NCBI GenBank assembly: GCA_040905285.1
Contig: JBBDRV010000162.1
Location: 1 to 28,869, forward strand
Direction of reading: 5' to 3'
DNA length: 28,869 nucleotides
Origin: JBBDRV01 sp040905285
GTDB taxonomy: Bacteria; Bacteroidota; Rhodothermia; Balneolales; Balneolaceae
Shown: one piece after another, positions 7,613 through 15,399 of the stretch
Position numbering within the stretch: the stretch's first letter is position 1
How the letters are laid out: each line of letters starts with the position of its first letter
The notes under the pieces: model-generated
The model's database searches: none
Told to the model about the DNA's origin: nothing
What the model saw: the letters and a program-made list of their open reading frames with translations, nothing else
Made by a program: the position numbers and the translations under genes

Positions 7613-8896
7613 TTATATTAAGGGATCTTCAAGAATAAGCTGCGACAGCTTTTTTGTCAGTTCTATTCTCGAATAGGGATGATTCTCCATGCGGGCTTTT
7701 GATATTGTCCGGCCGGCCTGTTTTGAAAACGTTTCAAGAGCGGTTTTGATCTTGCCGATATCGTTGAACTCCGCTGTATATCCGGCTTCCTGCTCCCGCA
7801 GTATGCGTGCGCTTTCACCGTCTTCCGGCCCCAGGACCAGGACAGGGCGGCCGCTTCCCAGGTATTCGAAGAATTTACCGGGAATATGGTGCTGCATATG
7901 TTTTGTATCGGGTATGCATAAAAGAAGGAGATCGGCTCCGCACATTTTTTCAAGGGCCTTCCGGTGGGGCAGGTAGTCTTTGACAGAGACTGACTTTTCC
8001 AGGCCCAGTTCGTTCAGCACGGTGTGGAGGCGGGGGTGGACATGGCCGATAAATTCCACGTTCAGTTTTATCGCCGGGCTTACTTCAGCAACCGCTTTTA
8101 AAAAAGCGTCCGGGACCGCCGCCTCACCGATGTTGCCTATATGCCGGATCATGAGCTCCGGGGAAAGAGAAGGGCCTGCAGCAATGGATTGGAAATCATC
8201 CGGATCAAAGCCGTTCGTTATCACCCGGTAACCTCTCTCGGAGATTTTGCGGAAATTTTCTGCCTGCGGCCGGCTGACGACGATCACTTCATCAGCCTGT
8301 TTAAGTACGGTCTTTTCCAGTTTTTCATCGACCTGTTCTGCCATGCGGGTACGGGGCAGCAGCTGGTTATAATAGACCCGGGACCAGGGATCGCGAAAAT
8401 CAGCCAGCCAGCGGACCTGCTGTTTCTGTTGAAGGTGCCTGCCGATGAAATGGACGGAATGTGGAGGCCCGGTGGTGATCACCGTACTGATCCCGTGCGC
8501 TCTTATGATCTCTTCCGATTTTCTTTTAGCGGTGAGAAGCCATCCCGCCCTTGCATCGGGGATAAAAATATTGGCCCGTATCCAGCTGCCGAGAGCGGAC
8601 CGGAACGAATTTGCCTGCAGTTCGATGGTCGGCTTGACACTCTCTGCCCTGTCGCCGCTCAGCCCGGCGTATATGCCGAAAGGTTCGATGGTTTTTGACT
8701 TGTAAACGGTTATCCCGTCCGGTATTTCCCTGACCAGGCTTTGATCCCGGATCGGATAGGTAGGATTGTCCACCGTCAATACAAAAGGCCGGACGCCGAA
8801 CCGTGGAAGGTATTTGGCAAATTTCAGGTACCGCTGAACCCCAGGCCCTCCGCTGGGCGGCCAGTAATAGGTGACTATAAGTACGTTATGCTCCAT
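7613..8896 (-). CDS. Family 4-like glycosyltransferase
   Basis: A 427-residue GT-B glycosyltransferase. The N-terminus MEHNVLIVTYYWPPSGGPGV, with PPSGGPGVQR at 13-22, is the glycine-rich acceptor-side loop of the Bacteroidota GT4 group. WLADFRDPWS (163-172), ITNGFDPDDF (226-235) and KFFEYLGSGRPVLVLG (341-356) give the donor-side signature with Glu344. The start at 8896 is well supported: the first codons overlap the stop of the upstream yfhO-like gene (ATGGAGCATAA, 11 bp), a typical translational coupling. Extending the frame upstream to 9043 would overlap that gene by over 150 bp with an unlikely leader. It probably adds a sugar to a glycan or lipid that FkbM then methylates. The substrate is not identifiable. 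Confidence 0.88.
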   Translation of the reverse strand: MEHNVLIVTYYWPPSGGPGVQRYLKFAKYLPRFGVRPFVLTVDNPTYPIRDQSLVREIPDGITVYKSKTIEPFGIYAGLSGDRAESVKPTIELQANSFRSALGSWIRANIFIPDARAGWLLTAKRKSEEIIRAHGISTVITTGPPHSVHFIGRHLQQKQQVRWLADFRDPWSRVYYNQLLPRTRMAEQVDEKLEKTVLKQADEVIVVSRPQAENFRKISERGYRVITNGFDPDDFQSIAAGPSLSPELMIRHIGNIGEAAVPDAFLKAVAEVSPAIKLNVEFIGHVHPRLHTVLNELGLEKSVSVKDYLPHRKALEKMCGADLLLLCIPDTKHMQHHIPGKFFEYLGSGRPVLVLGPEDGESARILREQEAGYTAEFNDIGKIKTALETFSKQAGRTISKARMENHPYSRIELTKKLSQLILEDPLI

Positions 8897-11384
8897 CTGC
8901 TGTATCCGGCCTCCGCCGGCGTTTCCACCAGAAGGCCAGCAGCACAGCTCCGGCAAGCCACTGCAGGAGATTGGCAGCCCAGCTGATTCTGCTTCCCCAA
9001 ATATGAGATACCGGATTAAAAGCAAGTGCAAGCGTGTGCTCACCGTCGGGAATCTCGAATCCCCTTAACAGGTAATTCGTCTTGTAAATCGGAATTTCCT
9101 CACCGTTCAGAGTGGCCGACCACCCCGGCGGATAAAAGATCTCGCTCAAAACCAGGAAGCCGGGGCCTGACCGGCTTATATCCAGTTCGATATTCCGGGC
9201 CGAATAGGCAGTGACGTCCACTGTGGCATCCGGATCGTCCCGGATATCGGGTTCACTGACTGTTTCCACAACGGCGTATTCTGCGGGGTCAAATCCCCCG
9301 TCCGGCAGAATCATGTCGAATGCCTCCTGCGGTGACCCCGCCGGCTGCACGCTGTCGACAAACCAGGCCTTGGGCATGACCCCGGTGTTTTCATAGACAT
9401 AATAATCCCCCCGGGTATGTATTTCCCGGAATCCACGGAGCGGAAGCTCCCGGCGCGCGGAGATGTAGCGGATATTCAGCATGTCCAGCAGCTCTTTGTT
9501 GATTCCGAGGGACCCGGTAAACAGCCCCTGATCAAGTACATCCTGTATAATACTTAGTTTAGCTCCTGAATATCCCCCAATAGAGGGATAGAAATAGCTC
9601 GGGATCGCATTATTGAATGGATTGTCATCCAGGGGCAGGGCACGGTAGGGGTAGCCGGCGGGGCTTTCGACGATCTCTGCAATGTATCCGTCAACAGGAC
9701 TTTGCCGGGCTTCAATGGCATCTGTCAGTTCGACCTGCCGGTCGACGAGCGCATCATCGCTGATATAGCGGCTTCCTGCGGTCAGCAAGTCCAGCGAGGC
9801 CAGTAAAATGAGTGCGGCTGCCAGAAATTCGCTGCTGATCCAGGATTGCAGGTAGAAAGCGATCATCAGTATTGCGGCGCCGACAAGCAGCAGATAACGC
9901 AAAATGTCATTTCTGGCCAGACTCCTGCGTTCCGGCTTGAAGCGGGTTTCTATAATCTGGTTAACCCGCTGCCGGACCTGGCGGTTGTCCGGAGACAGGT
10001 CATTTTGTGCGGCAATCTGTTCTGCGATAAGAGCGTGTTCACGATCACTTTCAAACGGGAATATCGTGCCGCTTCCCAGCAGCAGTACAATGCCCAGCCC
10101 GAAAGCAATGCCGGCGGGCATATAAAGTTCTTTTAATCCGTTCTTTTGATGCTTTATCAGTCTGAAACAGGTTTCAAGTCCGAATACAGCGATGACAGAA
10201 GAGGTAAAGACAGTGACGATCAGCCACATTTCCGGCGTCCTGAACTTGTCGAATCCGGGCAGGATGTTAAACCAGAGCGTATTGGGTGGGAAATGATATC
10301 CCCAGGAAAAGGTCAGTGCCAGGAGCCCGATCCCGAAAAAGAGGAATTTGATTTTTCTCCGGCTCCTGAAGATCCCGATCAGGAAAAGCAGGAACGCAAT
10401 CGCCCCCAGATAGTGCGGGCCGCTCGTGCCCGGCTTTTCACCCCAGTACGCCATGCCGCTGTCGCCTCCGAACAGATTGGGGATAATCAGGGTAAGGGAT
10501 TCAAGAATGCCCTGGGACCATGCAAAAGCGTAATCCAGCGTCAGGCCGCTCCCTGCAGCTATTTCAGCTATCGCAGAGCCCCCCCGGATGCTGTGCGGTG
10601 AGTATTCCATCAGCCGCCAGTACTGCTCTGCGGTACCCAGCAGGCCAAGCAGGACAGCTCCGGCAATGAGTACAGCCGGCTGTCCCCAGCCCCGCAAATT
10701 GCGGTCCCTGTAATATGTCCACGTATCATACAGGAAGACCCCGGCAAACAGATATGCGAAATAGTAGGTTACCTGTGGATGTCCCGCCCTGAACTGAAGT
10801 GTGCAGGCGATTGCAAACAGGAAAAATCCCCACCAGCGGTTTGAGTGGGACCGTGTTATCAGCCAGTATCCGCTGAACATCCACGGGATGTACGAATAGG
10901 CTATGAATTTGGTATTGTGGCCTGCCCCTATAATGATGGGGACGTAGGTGGTGAAACTGATGAAGATGGATCCCAGTGCGGCAGTCAGCGGGCGAAAACC
11001 CTGAAGGATAAAGAAAAAATAGGCCCCTCCCAGCAGAACCCAAAAGGGAACCGCCGGCCAGATGACTCGCAGCCGGTCGAAAACAAGGTTGTCCAGGTGC
11101 GGGACTGATTTGTATACATGAACCACATAGGCCGGCATTCCACCAAACATGTCGGTGGCCCACAGCGGCTCTTCGCCGTCATGCTCCGCCCGGTATTCAA
11201 AGACGGATTGTGCTCCGGCCCGCCACTGGACAGTGTCATGGCCCATGAATTTCTGGTCACCCAGAACTGAAAAATAAAAAAGAATGACAGGGAGTATGAA
11301 CAGGACGGAGAGAGCCAGTGCGTGCTGTTTCCTGACGGACAGTACTGGGGCAGGCCCTCGGTCTGGATCGGTTTTCCGGGGCAT
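8886..11384 (-). CDS. YfhO-family polytopic membrane protein
   Basis: An 832-residue integral membrane protein resembling the YfhO family, GT-C-like proteins implicated in glycosylation of lipoteichoic acid in Firmicutes. A first membrane segment (about 22-41) is followed by an extracytoplasmic loop with MGHDTVQWRAGAQ (47-59) and MFGGMPAY (79-86), where the acidic loop resembles GT-C active-site loops. Many further membrane segments follow to about residue 520, then a soluble domain. Near the end, YPPGWSATLNGEEIPIYKTN is typical of YfhO C-termini, followed by a last hydrophobic helix and a basic tail. It starts 2 nt after gatC and overlaps the GT4 gene by 11 bp, so it lies in a tight operon. 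It likely transfers a sugar from a polyprenyl carrier on the outer face of the inner membrane; that role is inference from the family. Confidence 0.85.
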   Translation of the reverse strand: MPRKTDPDRGPAPVLSVRKQHALALSVLFILPVILFYFSVLGDQKFMGHDTVQWRAGAQSVFEYRAEHDGEEPLWATDMFGGMPAYVVHVYKSVPHLDNLVFDRLRVIWPAVPFWVLLGGAYFFFILQGFRPLTAALGSIFISFTTYVPIIIGAGHNTKFIAYSYIPWMFSGYWLITRSHSNRWWGFFLFAIACTLQFRAGHPQVTYYFAYLFAGVFLYDTWTYYRDRNLRGWGQPAVLIAGAVLLGLLGTAEQYWRLMEYSPHSIRGGSAIAEIAAGSGLTLDYAFAWSQGILESLTLIIPNLFGGDSGMAYWGEKPGTSGPHYLGAIAFLLFLIGIFRSRRKIKFLFFGIGLLALTFSWGYHFPPNTLWFNILPGFDKFRTPEMWLIVTVFTSSVIAVFGLETCFRLIKHQKNGLKELYMPAGIAFGLGIVLLLGSGTIFPFESDREHALIAEQIAAQNDLSPDNRQVRQRVNQIIETRFKPERRSLARNDILRYLLLVGAAILMIAFYLQSWISSEFLAAALILLASLDLLTAGSRYISDDALVDRQVELTDAIEARQSPVDGYIAEIVESPAGYPYRALPLDDNPFNNAIPSYFYPSIGGYSGAKLSIIQDVLDQGLFTGSLGINKELLDMLNIRYISARRELPLRGFREIHTRGDYYVYENTGVMPKAWFVDSVQPAGSPQEAFDMILPDGGFDPAEYAVVETVSEPDIRDDPDATVDVTAYSARNIELDISRSGPGFLVLSEIFYPPGWSATLNGEEIPIYKTNYLLRGFEIPDGEHTLALAFNPVSHIWGSRISWAANLLQWLAGAVLLAFWWKRRRRPDTADGA

Positions 11385-11386
11385 GG

Positions 11387-11674
11387 TCAGTCAATCACCC
11401 GGGGAACGCGGAAATAGTCGGAATCGGCATCAGGTGCATTTTTCAGGGCGTCCTCATGAGAAACCGGATCCGTTGCCTCGTCCCTTCGGAAATGGGTGTC
11501 CAGGTCGGTTACGTGCTCAAGCGGTTCAACGCTGTCCGTGTCCAGCTCATTGAGGGTTTCAATATAACCCAGAATCTGATTCATATCCCCCCGCAGCTGT
11601 TTAACCTCTTCGCCGGACAACTGCAGTTTCGCCAAATCCGCCACATACTTTATATCTTCGTCGGTTACGGCCAT
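11387..11674 (-). CDS. gatC: Asp-tRNA(Asn)/Glu-tRNA(Gln) amidotransferase subunit C
   Basis: A 95-residue protein of usual GatC length. It opens MAVTDEDIKYVADLAKLQLS and contains LRGDMNQILGYIETLNELDT, VEPLEHV and FRRDE, ending DYFRVPRVID; all are GatC features. GatC is the belt that holds GatA and GatB together in the complex that converts Glu-tRNA(Gln) or Asp-tRNA(Asn) to the amide form. gatA and gatB are not in this window. The gene is followed after 2 nt by yfhO-like and the glycan genes, so it leads that transcript. The upstream stretch is A/T-rich with no Shine-Dalgarno sequence, as is usual in Bacteroidota. Confidence 0.95.
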   Translation of the reverse strand: MAVTDEDIKYVADLAKLQLSGEEVKQLRGDMNQILGYIETLNELDTDSVEPLEHVTDLDTHFRRDEATDPVSHEDALKNAPDADSDYFRVPRVID

Positions 11675-11781
11675 AATCTGTTTTTTTGTTCAGGTAAAAT
11701 TGAATTTAATAAAGATTCATGAAAATGAAGAATCCGGGACTTGTCGAGCTGCCGGACCAGGCTAGCCCTGCAGGCCCCGGC

Positions 11782-11804
11782 CGCTGATCAGATGGCTGAT
11801 ACGG
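11782..11804. repeat. Direct repeat copy 1, downstream of the isocitrate dehydrogenase gene
   Basis: A 23-bp element (CGCTGATC, then A, then GATGGCTGATACGG) recurs at 12992-13014 with a single A/T difference. The two copies, in the same orientation, bracket the dehydrogenase gene. Immediately after this copy CTGATACGG is repeated once more (11805-11813). Confidence 0.85.
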
Positions 11805-11816
11805 CTGATACGGAGT

Positions 11817-12824
11817 CTAATATCTGACGGCGGCACATAGGGCTTCTGTAAAGGTGATCGTATTGCCGCTTCCCCCGATATCGGGTGTACAGACATATTT
11901 CTGATCCTGCAGCACCCGGTAAAGTGCAGAGAGGATACGGTTTTTAACAGCCGTTTCATCCAGGTAATCCAGCATCATGACTGCCGAAAAAAGCATGGCC
12001 GTAGGGTTGGCCAGGTTCTTTCCGGCAATATCGGGAGCAGAGCCATGTACCGCTTCGAACATGGCTGCATCATCTCCGATATTGGCAGCGCCTGTTACAC
12101 CGAGTCCGCCGACAATGCCCGATGCCAGATCCGACAGGATATCGCCGAACAGATTTGTGGTGACGATCACATCGAATTGTCCCGGATTCATTACCATCTG
12201 CATGGCCATGTTGTCCACGATAAGATCCTGGAATTCAATTTCCGGATAGTCCCCGGCAATCTCCTCTCCGACTTTCAGGAACAGTCCGGTCGTCAGCTTC
12301 AGAATATTCGCCTTGTGAACCAGTGTCACTTTTTTCCTGTCATGCGACCGGGCGTACTCAAACGCCGACCGTATAACCCGGGTGCTGGCCTTGCGGGTGA
12401 CTACGGCTATGCTTTCCGCGTGTTCATTATCTTTCACCCACGCTTCTTTACCGATGTAGAGCCCCTGGGTATTTTCGCGAAATGTGATTATGTCTACATT
12501 TCTGTAGGGCGTATCAATATTCGGAAGGGATTTGGCCGGCCTGATATTGCTGTAGAGGTCAAACTCCTGACGCAGGCTTACATTGACTGAGCGGAATCCT
12601 TTTCCCACAGGGGTGGTTAAAGGGCCTTTAAGTGCTATACGGTATTTCCGGATCGCCTCCACCGTATCCCCGGGTATGGCTTTGCCGGTTTCCCTGAAGG
12701 CCGCTTCCCCCGCCTGACACTCAATCCAGTTGAATTCTCCCCCTGCCGCTTTTAAAATTTTGGTTACCGATTTCGTAATTTCAGGCCCTATCCCGTCTCC
12801 GGGGATCAGTACGATGTTATGCAT
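11817..12824 (-). CDS. NAD-type isocitrate/isopropylmalate dehydrogenase family protein, probably isocitrate dehydrogenase
   Basis: A 335-residue beta-decarboxylating dehydrogenase. It has IPGDGIGPEIT (7-17), the substrate loop SVNVSLRQEFDLYSNIRP (79-96), FREN (115-118), Tyr123, LVHKANILK (168-176, catalytic Lys171), VDNMAMQ (203-209), NLFGDILSD (224-232) and EAVHGSAPDIAGKNLANP (257-274). Ser79 and Asn81 in the S-x-N-x-x-L-R pattern indicate isocitrate rather than isopropylmalate. Asp264-Ile265, where NADP enzymes have Lys-Tyr, points to NAD. It would make 2-oxoglutarate in the TCA cycle. The ATG at 12824 gives the standard MHNIVLIPGDG start; the upstream frame to 12899 adds an unconserved polar stretch. 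It is probably a single-gene unit, bracketed by a direct repeat. Homoisocitrate or tartrate dehydrogenase are less likely alternatives. Confidence 0.88.
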   Translation of the reverse strand: MHNIVLIPGDGIGPEITKSVTKILKAAGGEFNWIECQAGEAAFRETGKAIPGDTVEAIRKYRIALKGPLTTPVGKGFRSVNVSLRQEFDLYSNIRPAKSLPNIDTPYRNVDIITFRENTQGLYIGKEAWVKDNEHAESIAVVTRKASTRVIRSAFEYARSHDRKKVTLVHKANILKLTTGLFLKVGEEIAGDYPEIEFQDLIVDNMAMQMVMNPGQFDVIVTTNLFGDILSDLASGIVGGLGVTGAANIGDDAAMFEAVHGSAPDIAGKNLANPTAMLFSAVMMLDYLDETAVKNRILSALYRVLQDQKYVCTPDIGGSGNTITFTEALCAAVRY

Positions 12825-12991
12825 TGAAATTTGCTCTGTTGGTTGATTCTTTTGATGTTCGCTTTGCCGACGATGTTTAACGCTGCTGATTTGCAACAAA
12901 AAAGATACTAAAAAAGAGTGTCAACAGCATGCCCGTCACTTAAAAGCGGGGATCGTCAGCACATGCTTCCCGGGGATGTGCAGGCTCATGA

Positions 12992-13014
12992 CGCTGATCT
13001 GATGGCTGATACGG
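12992..13014. repeat. Direct repeat copy 2, upstream of the isocitrate dehydrogenase gene
   Basis: Second copy of the 23-bp element seen at 11782-11804, differing at one base (T instead of A after CGCTGATC). It lies in the 289-bp gap between the divergent dehydrogenase and MFS genes. That gap holds no other gene. TGTCAA at 12920-12925 (TTGACA on the minus strand) is a possible -35 element for the dehydrogenase, but no well-placed -10 is seen. Confidence 0.85.
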
Positions 13015-13066
13015 TCCGGGACTTTTTTAGAAGCCTGAAATTTGCTATCTCTGATTGCACCTGTTT

Positions 13067-13095
13067 CCTGCTAATGGCAGCAGTTACCTGCTAAT
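13067..13095 (+). promoter_or_regulatory. CCTGCTAAT direct repeat 20 bp apart upstream of the MFS gene
   Basis: CCTGCTAAT occurs at 13067-13075 and again at 13087-13095, exactly 20 bp (about two helical turns) apart, and the second copy ends 18 nt before the MFS start. The spacing would put both copies on one DNA face. The second copy continues TAATTTC, close to a Bacteroidota -7 box. It may be a regulator site or a chance duplication. Confidence 0.4.
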
Positions 13096-13113
13096 TTCAC
13101 CCGCTCTGCATAT

Positions 13114-14475
13114 ATGATTCGCCGACGTCGACATAACGGTCCGAGAGCTCCTGCAAAAGAGATATTCGGCTGGGCCATGTTTGATTTTGCCAATCAGTCG
13201 TACACACTGCTGATCATCACGGTAATTTACCCCGTACTTTTTACGACGGTGATCGCAGGGGATGCCGGTGACGACTACCGCCTGGGAAATCTGTTGTGGA
13301 GTGTCGCACTGGTTATCAGTTATCTGATGGTTGTTTTTTCAGGTCCTGTTCTGGGAGCTGTCATGGATTTTTCTGCAGGCAAGAAGAGGTTTCTTTTCTA
13401 CAGTTACATAGCCACGGTCATCAGCACGTCTATGCTGTATTTTGTCGAGCCGGGAATGATTATGCTGGCTGTCCTGCTGCTGGTGATATCCAATTTTGCC
13501 TATTCAATCGGGGAAAATTTTATAGCTTCTTTTCTGCCCAGCCTCGGTCCCCCGCAGGATCTGGGAAAAATTTCAGGATTCGGATGGGGCCTCGGCTATA
13601 TGGGCGGTCTGATATCCGCCGGGTTTGTTATTCTGGTGCTTGGAGATGCCACCGAAGAAAATTTTGAACAGATCCGGTGGGTCGGACCGTTTGCAGCCGG
13701 TTTTTTTATGCTTGCGGCCATTCCAACCTTCATCTGGCTCAGGGAGCCCGGTGTAAAACAGGATTTGCCGTTAAATCAGAGTTACAGCAGCGTCGGCTTC
13801 AGCCGGCTGGGCAAAACAATCAGTGAAATCGGTCAGTTCCGGGACCTCGCCGTCTTTCTCATATCTGTTTTTTTTGCAATGGCAGGAATCTACATCATCA
13901 TTTCATTTGCATTCATCTATGGAGACCAGGTGGTCCGCTGGGATGAAGAAGTGAGAATACTGATGTTTGTGGTCGTACAGATTACAGCTGCTCTCGGTGC
14001 CTTTTCATTCGGGTTTATTCAGGACAAAATAGGAGGCAAGGCCACCTACATGATCACACTCTCCCTGTGGTTTCTGGGTGTCCTTGGGATTTACGGGGTA
14101 ATAGATATTACCGAATGGCTGAACGCACACCTGGATACCGTTTTTGAAGAACAGTATGTATTTCTCTGCATCGGAATTATAGCCGGCCTGAGCCTGGGAT
14201 CCAGCCAGTCGGCCAGCCGGGCACTGGTTGGATTGTTCTCCCCCGAAGAGAAAGCGGCCGAGTTCTTCGGGTTCTGGGGGCTTTTTAATAAAATGGCGGG
14301 TGTATTCGGGATTATGGGTCTGGGGCTCCTGCAGGTACAATACGGCTTGCACCGCTCGGTACTGTTTTGTGCCGTTCTGTTTTTTGTTGCAATAATCATT
14401 TGTATCCTTGTGAACCAGCCGCGGGGAGAAAAGGCGGCTGAACTGTATGATGACTTGAAGGACAGGACGGCCTGA
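13114..14475 (+). CDS. UMF1-family MFS transporter (Atg22-like)
   Basis: A 453-residue inner-membrane transporter of the UMF1/Atg22 group of the major facilitator superfamily, with about 12 hydrophobic segments. The family start is clear: EIFGWAMFDFANQSYTLLI after a basic tail, then SGPVLGAVMDFSAGKKRFL (the MFS loop 2-3 motif) and GFGWGLGYMGG in the fourth or fifth segment. The second half carries GFIQDKIGGK and GLSLGSSQSASRALVGLFSP before the last segments. Eukaryotic Atg22 exports amino acids from the vacuole, but the bacterial substrate is not established. The ATG at 13114 gives MIRRRRHNGP, a positive N-terminus suited to a cytoplasmic tail. It is monocistronic in appearance, with the histone gene 154 nt downstream on the same strand. 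Confidence 0.9.
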   Translation: MIRRRRHNGPRAPAKEIFGWAMFDFANQSYTLLIITVIYPVLFTTVIAGDAGDDYRLGNLLWSVALVISYLMVVFSGPVLGAVMDFSAGKKRFLFYSYIATVISTSMLYFVEPGMIMLAVLLLVISNFAYSIGENFIASFLPSLGPPQDLGKISGFGWGLGYMGGLISAGFVILVLGDATEENFEQIRWVGPFAAGFFMLAAIPTFIWLREPGVKQDLPLNQSYSSVGFSRLGKTISEIGQFRDLAVFLISVFFAMAGIYIIISFAFIYGDQVVRWDEEVRILMFVVVQITAALGAFSFGFIQDKIGGKATYMITLSLWFLGVLGIYGVIDITEWLNAHLDTVFEEQYVFLCIGIIAGLSLGSSQSASRALVGLFSPEEKAAEFFGFWGLFNKMAGVFGIMGLGLLQVQYGLHRSVLFCAVLFFVAIIICILVNQPRGEKAAELYDDLKDRTA

Positions 14476-14499
14476 AATAATTGGAAATATGTAATTATT
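14476..14499. repeat. A/T-rich inverted repeat after the MFS stop codon
   Basis: AATAATT (14476-14482) and AATTATT (14493-14499) form a 7-bp inverted repeat with a 10-nt spacer directly after the stop codon. A second weak hairpin, GAGAAA/TTTCTC, follows at about 14500-14520 with TTT behind it. Together they may end the MFS transcript, although neither is a strong GC-rich terminator. Confidence 0.4.
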
Positions 14500-14531
14500 G
14501 AGAAAAAAGATGCATTTCTCTTTAAGAATGT

Positions 14532-14539
14532 TAAATTTG
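14532..14539 (+). promoter_or_regulatory. Candidate -7 box for the histone gene
   Basis: TAAATTTG matches the Bacteroidota -7 consensus TAnnTTTG at every fixed base. No good TTTG -33 box is seen at the expected distance. Transcription from here would give a leader of roughly 85 nt containing a small GTTTA/TAAAC hairpin (14572-14587). Confidence 0.45.
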
Positions 14540-14629
14540 TCGCATTCTACATACAGATCAGGTTAGGGCCTGTTTATTAAAGTAAACGGTGTATGTCACC
14601 AACAATTAACAACTATATTGGAGATTAGA

Positions 14630-14806
14630 ATGAGTAGATTAGATCAGGTAAAATCGTTGATGAATGAGCTGGAAGTGGATATGGAGAAGTTTTATGATAA
14701 AGGGAATAAGGCTGCAGGCACCCGTGCCCGCAAACAGTTGCAGGATCTGAAGAAGCTGTCCCAGGAGATCCGCCTTGAAATTCAGAATCGCAAGAATAAT
14801 TCCTGA
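14630..14806 (+). CDS. Hc1-like histone H1 protein
   Basis: A 58-residue basic, mostly helical protein, MSRLDQVKSLMNELEVDMEK followed by FYDKGNKAAGTRARKQLQDL and a KLSQEIRLEIQNRKNNS end. The FYxKGNKAAGTRxRKxxQ core is the signature of the small histone H1-like (Hc1 family) proteins common in Bacteroidota, which are thought to bind and compact DNA. The ATG at 14630 is preferred over an in-frame TTG at 14618 because GGAG lies 6 nt upstream of the ATG and the TTG would overlap that site. It has its own candidate promoter and a strong terminator, as expected for an abundant nucleoid protein. DNA binding is family inference. Confidence 0.92.
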   Translation: MSRLDQVKSLMNELEVDMEKFYDKGNKAAGTRARKQLQDLKKLSQEIRLEIQNRKNNS

Positions 14807-14831
14807 TGTTGACGGCAACAGTACAACTTCT

Positions 14832-14861
14832 AAAAAAGCCACCTTTCGGGTGGCTTTTTTT
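14832..14861 (+). terminator. Rho-independent terminator of the histone gene
   Basis: GCCACC-TTTCG-GGTGGC stem-loop (14838-14854), preceded by six A and followed by seven T. The A run can pair with the T run, so it may also work on the minus strand. It lies 25 nt after the histone stop codon. Confidence 0.92.
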
Positions 14862-14898
14862 ATTCTCTGTCTTATCGGATAGTTAATTATCAGCACAT

Positions 14899-15399
14899 AT
14901 GTATTCCGCCGAACGAATAAAAAAAGAGCCCTCTAAAAGAATAACTCCCCGGGCGATTCGTGCATGGCAGTGGTCAGCGGCTGCCGGGAACCTTGTCTAT
15001 TTCATCGTGCCGGTTGGCTACTGGTCTGCCTTCGGGGCAGATTCCAGCTCCGGGATTGCGATACTGCTGATCCTCGCAGCGGCCGTTTTGATACTGTGGA
15101 TCCTCGGAATAACGCTGCTGCCTTATCTGCGCTGGAAAAAGTGGCGTTATTCCATTGATGAGAATGAGATCGACCTGAAAAGGGGGATCCTGATTGTCCG
15201 GAGAACGCTGATCCCGCTCAGGAGGGTGCAGCATGTCGATACCCGGCAGGGACCCGTCCTCCGGTATTATAACCTTGCCACCGTTACCATCTCAACGGCG
15301 GCTACAACTCATGAAATCCCGGCGCTGGATGCTGAAACGGCTGATAAGGTGAGAGATGTCATTTCCAAATATGCACGTCTGGCGGAAGAAGATGTCTGA
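14899..15399 (+). CDS. YdbS-like bacterial PH-domain membrane protein
   Basis: A 166-residue protein with two membrane segments (about residues 27-47 and 52-76) and a cytoplasmic bPH2 (DUF304) domain. The domain is visible as KWRYSIDENEIDLKRGILIV then RTLIPLRRVQHVDTRQGPV and LRYYNLATVTISTAA. This is the family pattern of a beta hairpin, a PLxRVQxVDxxxGPxxRxxGLxxVxIxTA core and a final helix. In Bacillus the ydbS/ydbT pair has been linked to resistance to antimicrobials, but the biochemical role is unclear. Its stop overlaps the next gene by 8 bp (ATGTCTGA), so the two are translated together and probably act as one membrane complex. Confidence 0.88.
   Translation: MYSAERIKKEPSKRITPRAIRAWQWSAAAGNLVYFIVPVGYWSAFGADSSSGIAILLILAAAVLILWILGITLLPYLRWKKWRYSIDENEIDLKRGILIVRRTLIPLRRVQHVDTRQGPVLRYYNLATVTISTAATTHEIPALDAETADKVRDVISKYARLAEEDV

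Noticed and set aside
8897..9043. Longer start of the second glycosyltransferase
   Set aside because: It would overlap the yfhO-like gene by more than 150 bp. The ATG at 8896 overlaps its stop by 11 bp and starts directly at the conserved strand.
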